A stretch of DNA of 40,539 nt, taken from Hypsibius dujardini (lineage: Eukaryota; Tardigrada; Eutardigrada; Parachela; Hypsibiidae). The translations under genes and the position numbers were made by a program. The notes under the pieces were generated by a model. The model made no database searches and was not told the origin of the DNA. It was given only the letters and a program-made list of their open reading frames with translations. The stretch covers positions 1-40,539 of the forward strand of contig LRSR01004644.1 of NCBI GenBank assembly GCA_001579985.1, given 5' to 3'. Shown one piece after another: positions 33,538 through 40,539 of the stretch (position 1 is the stretch's first letter; each line of letters opens with the position of its first letter).

Positions 33538-33777
33538 GAATGTGAGGTACATCACAAAGACAGAGAAGATACGAGAGGGTTGAAAAACAAGCCTTGCTAA
33601 TTTGCATAGACGTAAAGAAATCTGGAGCTTGAGGGGAAGATGTTTTGAGGCGTGAAATTGGAGGACTGATGTGTGGTCTTAATGATCTACCCTCGGACGT
33701 AACAGGATTAGACTTAGTATGTTTGCAGACTTTCCATGCTCGTCATGAGAGAAGGGTTGTGTTGGCCAAGTTGGAGG

Positions 33778-33784
33778 TATAAAA
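33778..33784 (+). promoter_or_regulatory. TATA box of PDF-like gene B
   Basis: TATAAAA lies 120 bases upstream of the start codon of copy B. Confidence 0.65.
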
Positions 33785-33903
33785 TATACTGCGAGAATGA
33801 TGCCAGATTTGCACTTTCTTATTTTATTCTTCTCGTTGTGTACAATTCTTTTCCAAATAGCATTTCCTCGGGTCTTTCACAAAATCATTCCGAAAGAAAC
33901 GAT

Positions 33904-35303
33904 ATGGATGTCAAAGCCTTTCTGTTTGCGGTCGCAATGTCAACTTTCTTGACAAGTTCCTCCGCAATTTGGGTTTTTCTCGAGCCGCGGTTTGATGCAG
34001 AATTCATTAGCCGAAATTCGGTAAGCATAACGTCTATACTTCGAAGCTAATTTGACCATTATTCCGAAAACTCATATCAGTATAATTAATCAATGCATAA
34101 CACTTTTTGCCATCACCTTTTAAATCCCTAACTCGAGCCATTCACAATGACAGCATACTCATCCTCTGTCAGTATATTCAAATATATTTTCTACATTCTT
34201 GTCATCTAATTAGATGTAATTGTAAAACTTTAATTTTATAAAATTACATTTTGTGATTGCTTATCATCAGTCAAGTAATTTCGGAAATCAGATGTCGGAG
34301 ATAGGCACATTTTACGAATATGACTAGTATTGGCGGATTGGGGTCAGCCGGGGGAGGAGGATGACGAGCCTGCTGGAGGGGCTGAGACTACAAGTCTCCC
34401 TCCCGTTCCCGTTCCCCTTTTGACTATACTTGGTTTTACGAGTGCTGATTAAACATCCCTTTGAATGATTATAACAGACTTGTTAATTTTTATAAAGCCC
34501 ATCTGTTCCTCAATATCCAAGTACAAAACCCCGATGTTTGGACACTGGTCATGTAAATGCTGTGACCAAAACACGAAGGGTGAAGAAAAAATGAGCGTTT
34601 TGTTTTTTCGCTTAAAACTTGTGCAAGTAGGCTTCAATATTTAGGGTTTGAATTTTTTTGTGAGAAGCAAACTTAAAAGATCAATTTTCAATTTATTAGG
34701 TTAGGGAACAACTGTCAAAATCGAAAAGAGGGAAATAGGAGAGACCAAGGGAATGGATGGGAAGGGAGGGGGCTTTTGGCCTAAAACTTCTGGAAGGGTG
34801 GCAACCCCCCCCCCCATCGGGACAAGGGGGGGGGGACAAAAATTTGACTGATGCCAGTTTATTTCAGAACTGACATCACCTGCACTATAATCTGGAATTG
34901 CTAATGTCTTGCAATAGGATACAAAATTGATGGATAGAAGTAGGGCAATCTGTCTCCATAGGTAGAAAACTCGTAGAAAAAGTGTCAAATGCATATCGCG
35001 ATACGAAGAAGGGCTGAAACAGTGTAGTACTTACAGCATCCTCCCTTCAATCCTCTGTTAATGCCTGCCTAAGATGTTGTACCGTGCTTATTCTCGTGTC
35101 GCTCTGACTTTTTCCATATTGTTTAGGAAATGGTCGGGCAAGAAGTCTACTCTCAATTCCCATCCGGCAGCGAGGGCCCCGCGCAACTCCTCAGTCAGGG
35201 ATACCAGCCCGTGGAGCTCACACGGATACCGATCCGCAAGCGGAACAGCGAAATCCTCAACACAATCATCGGGCTTCCTAATAAACTACGTCAAAGGGGC
35301 TAA
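33904..35303 (+). CDS. PDF-like neuropeptide precursor (copy B)
   Basis: Two exons, 33904-34020 and 35127-35303 (phase 0, donor GTAAGC, acceptor TTGTTTAG), encode 97 residues. The first exon is 117 nt, exactly as in copy A, and the intron is at the same place. Residues 1-21 are a signal peptide, followed by a conserved WVFLEPRFDAEFISRN block. After RIPIRKR comes NSEILNTIIGLPNKLRQR, Gly and stop. The predicted mature peptide is 18 residues, Arg-amidated, and differs from that of copy A only by Leu8 to Ile and Lys16 to Arg. The propeptide spacer is poorly conserved. An in-frame extension to 33736 lies across the TATA box, so it is ignored. Confidence 0.9.
34805..34836. repeat. C11 ... G11 inverted homopolymer pair
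   Basis: Eleven C, then ten mixed bases, then eleven G, in the intron of PDF-like gene B. It can form a GC-only hairpin of eleven pairs. Confidence 0.85.
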
Positions 35304-35465
35304 AGATTGCCTTTTCTATACGTTATAAGTTTTATAACGTCACGTATATACAAGTTCTTCCAGATAATTAATAATACGTATCCCACATTGACAGTCATAC
35401 CCTTTTCTACTTGACTTTCGAAACATTACACATTGACAATTCAACCGAAAAAAATTGAGCTTCGT

Positions 35466-35471
35466 TTTATT
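35466..35471 (-). promoter_or_regulatory. Poly(A) signal of DRC4
   Basis: On the minus strand AATAAA follows the TAG stop after two bases, again implying a very short 3' UTR. The PDF-like gene B stop is 170 bp away on the other strand, so the two genes converge closely. Confidence 0.55.
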
Positions 35472-35473
35472 AT

Positions 35474-38400
35474 CTAAGGATCATTGGGTGTTAGAGCATC
35501 CTGTGTTGCACAAATTCGCCCGAGCTCAGCCGGTCTAAATGCTGTCCCTGCAGGAAGCGGCAAGAGATCAAACTCATCCACCGGAAGTCCGTACTCCTCC
35601 ACAATGTAGCGCATTGTGATGAGTGTGTCATTGTAAAGCTAGAAGATTATTAAATATTCAACTTAAGACGTACTAATTTTTCCAATAAAAATCTCCGTTG
35701 TACCTTGGACATCTTATCGAGGGTGATTTGCATGTCCTTCTTCAAGGCAATGTTGTTCAGACACTGCCGCTCAATCAGCTCGAGCTCCCGCAAACACTCC
35801 TCCATACGAGAGTCCGGGCTTTGGACTGCCGCCTCACGGAGTGTCTCTTTCATGGTCTCCAGTTGTTCATGCAGCTCGGCGGCCTTCTTCCGGATAACGC
35901 TGGCTTCACATCCGATGATGGCCTTGGCTTCTGACATTGCTGGTCCGAAGTTTTCGCTTAGGAAAGCATACTCTTTCTTGATCTATGTATGAGATTACTT
36001 TCGATGAAATACAACAGAAAACAAACAAGCCTGAATTCTTTTCGATAACCAACTTACCATATGGGTAGGTTTTAAACAAACATTCCTCGAGCTTTGGTTG
36101 TGGCAGGCAAAATTTCGAAGTTATGCAAATGATCGATCAAACGTCCATTAACTTCAATATTTGATTGATTGAATTACGCCCGAACACAAAAAAAGTCATT
36201 ATTACCAATTTTCTCGTACAAGGGAATTCCACCACTCTCGAAGGTGAAATCTTGCACATCAATTAATTTTGTAGTGTGTGTCTACATTATTTGATGCTAT
36301 TTCGATCGAAAAAATAAATAAAAACGTGTGTCGTTGGCAAGGACTATACAGCTAGTTGTAACACCGGCACCTGTAGCAATCAATGTAGCAATCAATTGAC
36401 GCGGTATACGGTAACATTGACAGCGTCATCTACGTACCACCATGTAATACGTTTTTATTTTTAAAAATTGTTTCCACATTTTTATTTTGTTTTCTTGATG
36501 GAAACAGCATCATATAATGTGGACACACACTACAAAATTAACGGATATGCAAGATTTCACCTTCGAGAGTGGTGGAATTCCCTTGTCAAATCTCAATGTC
36601 AAGTTGTTGTTGAGGACCGGTTTTTAATATTATCATGATTACAAACAACATTTTATTTTGAAAAATAATTTCTGTTCAATAGGCTTGTACATATTATTTC
36701 TGTAAGATTTCAGGAGGTACACATGCTGTGGAAGAGGGGTTGCTCATTGCAGAAATAGTTTTTTTCTTACAAAAATATTTTTCAAAATGTTAACATCTTT
36801 GCAGTTGGCAAACCCTTCAACAGCACAGTACGTAAACCTTTGACAATTCGCAAAATTAAGAAGTAAACGCCCAGCAAACTAAAAGTATTTTTAAAGAGAA
36901 ACGTATTGAATGTAATCTTGATAATGCTAAGAACCGGTCTTCAACAACAACATTGAGACAAACTGGATAGTAATGGATAGGATGTCAGGGGGGGGGGTCA
37001 TTTTTTGAATAGCACTCGTAAGTTTCCGGTGGACTTCGACAATGACTAGTAGCTCCACCCCCTGACATCCAAAAAAGATATTGCTGATGCCACTCGATTT
37101 CAAACTGAAATTTAAAAAGGGAAATTTTAATATTTTTTAAATTTAACGATTTCCCAAAACTGAAGCTTTTACAGTCAAAATAAGGAAATCTTCCAGTGTT
37201 CTTCCCAACTTTGATATTCTGCCAAAATAACTTTCATATCCTGCCCGACAAAGCTATCTTTTAAAATTAAAATAATTACAGTTCTATTAAGAAAATGTAA
37301 AGCACCGAAGACATTCTGGGTTACCTCCTCTGAAAATTGTCCCAAGATAGTCCACTAAACTTTAGTCTAATTAGAGTTGAAAAAAATGATCCACAGTATG
37401 AACTAAGGAAACAATTTACAAAAACTGTTAAAGTAACTTCCAATTAATTTAGATTAACCATTTTTTTAAACAGTTGATGCATATAATCTTCTTCTGCACT
37501 CCGTAAAACTCTCTAATTTGAATGGTTGGCTTATACCTACATATGCAGTACCTTGGCATTGTTCTCATCATGATTGGCAATTTCTTGCAACAGATCTTCC
37601 CTCCCCTTCTTCATTTTCGCAAAGCCGCGCTGAAGCCGTGCAAACGACATTTTTTCCTTGTCAAACATGTCCGAGTCGTGCTTCAAGGCAGCCAACCTCG
37701 CCGTCTGCTTCTTGAACGGTTCCCGGCTGACTTCTGTCTGTCGTTGAATGCCCTTATAACGGCTGTAAAGGTCAGCAAGATTTCGCTTCAGCTTGCTCGA
37801 CTGATCGGCGAGGTCGTTGATCAACGTCAAGTTGTGATAAGTTAGCTCTTGGAAGTACTGCTTGATTTCGTGATAGTTCTTCTCAAAATTGCGCTGCAGC
37901 TTGTCGATCTGTTCCATACGTTTTTGGTTCAGCAGGCAAATGTGATTGCGGACATCCAGCGCGGAGTCTTCCTCGATTTCGTCCTTTTCGATGCGGAGGT
38001 CTTCCGTGCGGTCGACCAGTGCGTTTCGGTAGTTGTCGGTAGCGGCTTTGTGCTTCTTTTGTGCTTGCTAGACCAACATGTTTGGCGATATTATAAATAT
38101 TTCAAAAATAATCTTTAAAATATTGATAAGACTGGCTTTTGAAATTTGGATTCTTTCCTTTACAAAAACTGACCCAGTGTACTGTATGAGTGTACAGTAG
38201 ATTAGTGCAGCATTCTTCGGTTGGAATGACAGAATTTTAAAACGTTCATTTTATTATTTTTCAAATAGTGCTAACACTTATTTAATAACTATACCACACG
38301 GAGGCATGAAGTTTCGTCAGATATTCGAAGTATCATCCAGATTACCAAGTGTAATTGCACTTATCCTTCAAAATCTGGGATTGTTGTGAATAAACCCAGC

Positions 38401-39376
38401 CCATCATTGCACTGTGCACTTTTTTATGGACCCGTGACATTTTATATTCGTTATTTAAACTTTAAAAAAATAACACCGTTATTTATACAGTCGTGTTAGT
38501 AAAGTGCTAAAATATTTAATGCGTTAACGTACCATCATACATTCCTTTGTATTCTGTTCGCATGCCAGTCGCTCTTCGACATTCTTCGTCTCCAACTCTT
38601 CCCACTCGTGGCCCAGTTTCGTCATAATGTCCACATGGCCGTGCCGCATTTCCTCTACGAACGTATCCACATCGGTTTTGGCCCTCTCCAAGGCTTGATC
38701 AAGTTCGTACCTTAAATGCTTCGCACGCTGTCGGCCAACCTACTTTCAGGGAAAGCGTAGGCGACTTTCAATACGAGTATGTTTGACGTCACTCCACATA
38801 AGCAGCTTCGAACAGTAAATAGTTTTATTTAAGAAATATTTTTATTAAAATAATGTTTTTTTTTGTATGTAAATAATACTTTCATTAAAAGTAAAGCTCT
38901 TCGTTTAAATAATATTTTTAATAAAAACAGGCCATTTTTTTAATATATATATATATACATATTCAGTGTACATACCTTTAATTCAGCATGCTGCAAGTAC
39001 TGGCTGGCTTCCATGTCCTGGGCCTGACTCAGTATTTCCGCCTCCTTTTCCACCATTTCCGCACGGACAATTTCCAGCTTACGGAACATCATGTCTCGCT
39101 CCTGTTCCTGGATGCTACGCTGTTTCTTCGCCTCAAACAGCAGCTTCGCTTCCAGCACTGCACGGCGCACTAACTACAGAGCTGCTGCATCATGACGTTC
39201 GCACAACCAGTGTCAGTCTGAATGTATGTATGTTTGTCTGTCTGCATAGTTCGAACTTTGGTCACGGAATCAGCACTGACCTGTTCCTGGGTCATTTTAC
39301 TGATGTTCACTTTTTCATCCACAATGATCTCCTTCTTCGCCTTTTTCTTCTTGTCCTTCGGATCTTTAGACGGCAT
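35474..39376 (-). CDS. DRC4: DRC4/GAS8, nexin-dynein regulatory complex subunit
   Basis: Six exons on the minus strand, all phase 0: 39376-39281, 39173-38976, 38739-38533, 38067-37552, 35982-35704 and 35638-35474, encoding 486 residues (vertebrate GAS8 has about 480). The Lys-rich start, the ISKMTQEQ motif and the block HEIKQYFQELTYHNLTLIND are diagnostic of GAS8/DRC4. So is the C-terminal NDTLITMRYIVEEYGLPVDEF. The chain is almost wholly coiled-coil. DRC4 is a core subunit of the nexin-dynein regulatory complex that links outer doublets and controls dynein in motile cilia and flagella. Alignment by eye leaves no missing segment. Intron 4 (35983-37551) is swollen by three MITEs. Confidence 0.94.
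36219..36585. mobile_element. MITE with long near-perfect terminal inverted repeats
   Basis: 367 bp in DRC4 intron 4. The repeats begin caagggaattccaccactct and pair for about 80 bp with a few mismatches, including gtgaaatcttgca and gtagtgtgtgt blocks. This similarity suggests recent insertion. No coding capacity. Confidence 0.85.
36591..36959. mobile_element. MITE with TCTCAATG ends
   Basis: About 369 bp, next to the previous element. The left end tctcaatgtcaagttgttgt, followed by tgaggaccggtt, pairs with the right end aaccggtcttcaacaacaacattgaga. CAAA on both sides may be a 4-bp target duplication. Confidence 0.7.
36975..37346. mobile_element. Foldback MITE, 'GGGGGCGGAGCT' family, copy D (half copy)
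   Basis: It keeps the tip (ggatgtcaggggggggggtc ... agctccaccccctgacatcc), the loop and one full arm ending ctgaaaattgtcccaag. The other arm is absent, and sequence of the neighbouring MITE lies in its place. Confidence 0.75.
38941..38956. repeat. (TA)n microsatellite in DRC4 intron 2
   Basis: A short TA run next to the exon 2 donor site on the minus strand. Confidence 0.8.
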
Positions 39377-40539
39377 GCTTGCTTTTTATTGGAAATCTGG
39401 TAGGCTTGGCTGATACTAATTTCGTCTTGTTAATTTTGCCTAATACGAAAAATCATCTTTTAGCTGTTTGCAAGTTGCAACATTCGGGATGATACCAAGC
39501 AACCGTGGGATTCCACACGAATCCCCATCCCAGCCGGAGATTCATCGATGGAAGGGAAAAATGATAAAAAATGAATGTACTCCAGCTTACGACTTGCAAA
39601 CCTCGGGGGCTATATTACATCTCTGAATTTCGGGAATGAGAATGACTAACAGCGGCCTTTTAGGGACATTTTTACCTCCACATTGAACTACAAAATTATT
39701 CAGACCATTTACCACATAGCTCGATATTTTCTCGTGGAGATTATGGTTTTTTAATTAGAAATTTCTGTTAGGTCAGCTGTATGTGCTGTGCCTCAAGCGT
39801 GAAGGGCAACGGTCCAAGTCCTGGACGAGAAGTTTTCCGTTCTAGTTTACCTTCAGAGGCCAGCTGATCATACCAAATGTCACTATTTCTCTGTCCAATG
39901 GATTCTGGATACCAAATGTATGGATTCGGACTCTGCGGAGTATATTCTTTGAGAACTGCGCTTATTTTGTGCTGGCCTCTAAAGGTGAACTAAAATGGAA
40001 AAGTTCTCGTCCAGGAATTGGACCGTTGCACTTCACGCTTGAGGCACAGAACATACAGCTGAGCTTGTCACTCTACCTGCATTCCCAAAACCATTTCACA
40101 AATTTGATGACGAAGATCAGGTAGAGGAAGATGAAGGAATCTGATATCCAGATCCCGCACAAACAAAATTAAACCATTGGGAAACCCCGAGTAGGCTGCC
40201 CAATGCGCATCCCCAGTTTAGGCTTCTTTGTTGTGGTCTTCTTGCTGGCGAGTATGACACACTGTGTGTACAAAGACAACTTGACAATTACAGGGAAACT
40301 GCTATATGAATCCTGTTATTAAAATATGAGCGTATTACGCAGCTTACACGCAAGTGATCCAAAATGGATCAACCCCGTCCTCAAAGGAGTCATAACACAG
40401 TCCTCAGAGTTAAACTGAATCGACATTTTCTCCATTTCCAAGCTGTTCAAACTTACTCTGAAAAAACGTCAAAGTCAGAAATAAAAATGGTGTCATAAAT
40501 GGTACTCCGTTTGATCATCGATATACTTAAGGGTTATCC
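39377..40539. other. Region upstream of DRC4
   Basis: No supported gene up to the window edge. It contains a 290-bp MITE at 39773-40062; the remainder shows no reading frame worth annotating. Confidence 0.55.
39773..40062. mobile_element. MITE with about 90-bp terminal inverted repeats (TCAGCTGTATG ends)
   Basis: The repeats begin tcagctgtatgtgctgtgcc and pair for about 90 bp (for example cctcaagcgtgaag, caacggtccaa and cctggacgagaa, each with its inverse) with roughly one mismatch in ten. They are separated by about 110 bp of unique sequence. No clear target duplication. Confidence 0.85.

Larger units (their letters stand above)
32608..33903. promoter_or_regulatory. Shared upstream region of the two PDF-like genes
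   Basis: These 1.3 kb separate the two divergent start codons. Each gene has its own TATA box near its end, and the centre is occupied by a 491-bp MITE. The remaining 800 bp, at 32703-33046 and 33538-33777, are where shared enhancers would have to lie. I recognise no specific factor site. Confidence 0.6.

Noticed and set aside
36050-36110. Extra DRC4 exon ending at a GTAAGT donor
   Set aside because: No acceptor gives a frame compatible with phase 0 on both sides, and alignment with GAS8 needs no residues here.
1-40539. CRISPR array, tRNA or rRNA genes, operons of bacterial type
   Set aside because: No spaced identical repeats, no cloverleaf or rRNA cores recognised; spliced genes show that the DNA is eukaryotic.

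Overview
The window is eukaryotic nuclear DNA. Its genes are split by GT-AG introns (about 57 bp to 1.6 kb), its intergenic DNA is AT-rich, and several inverted-repeat transposon families are scattered through it. The gene content is animal: an otopetrin, a KChIP-type calcium sensor, PDF-type neuropeptide precursors and axonemal proteins. The PDF peptides (18 residues, NSEILN...GLP...-Gly) resemble the ecdysozoan form. DRC4 and AK8 imply a motile axoneme, which argues against nematodes. A compact non-nematode ecdysozoan fits best. A tardigrade is my first guess, but this is inference and no marker gene settles the phylum.

Layout, left to right: (1) 654-2964 (+), a coiled-coil protein with Sfi1/CCDC191-like Trp repeats; (2) 2981-9316 (+), adenylate kinase 8, starting only 16 nt after the previous stop; (3) 12064-16365 (+), a KChIP/neuronal calcium sensor EF-hand protein; (4) 19078-25433 (+), a complete otopetrin proton channel with ten exons and 805 codons; (5) 27516-29891 (-), an N-terminal PDZ domain followed by a CD20-like four-span membrane domain, convergent with otopetrin; (6) 31966-32607 (-) and 33904-35303 (+), two PDF-like neuropeptide precursors arranged head to head; (7) 35474-39376 (-), DRC4/GAS8 of the nexin-dynein regulatory complex, complete in six exons. 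I rebuilt these models by joining reading frames across splice sites. Phases agree at every junction used, except that the 5' end of gene 1 is unsettled and one KChIP intron needs a GC donor.

Functionally there are two themes. One is cilium/sperm axoneme (AK8, DRC4 and probably the Sfi1-like protein). The other is neuronal or sensory excitability (KChIP, otopetrin and the PDF pair). Nothing shows that the groups are co-regulated.

Much of the non-coding DNA is non-autonomous transposons (MITEs), many of them long foldbacks. One foldback family is present in six copies. One copy carries a nested second element flanked by a perfect 9-bp target-site duplication. I saw no transposase gene, tRNA, rRNA or CRISPR array.
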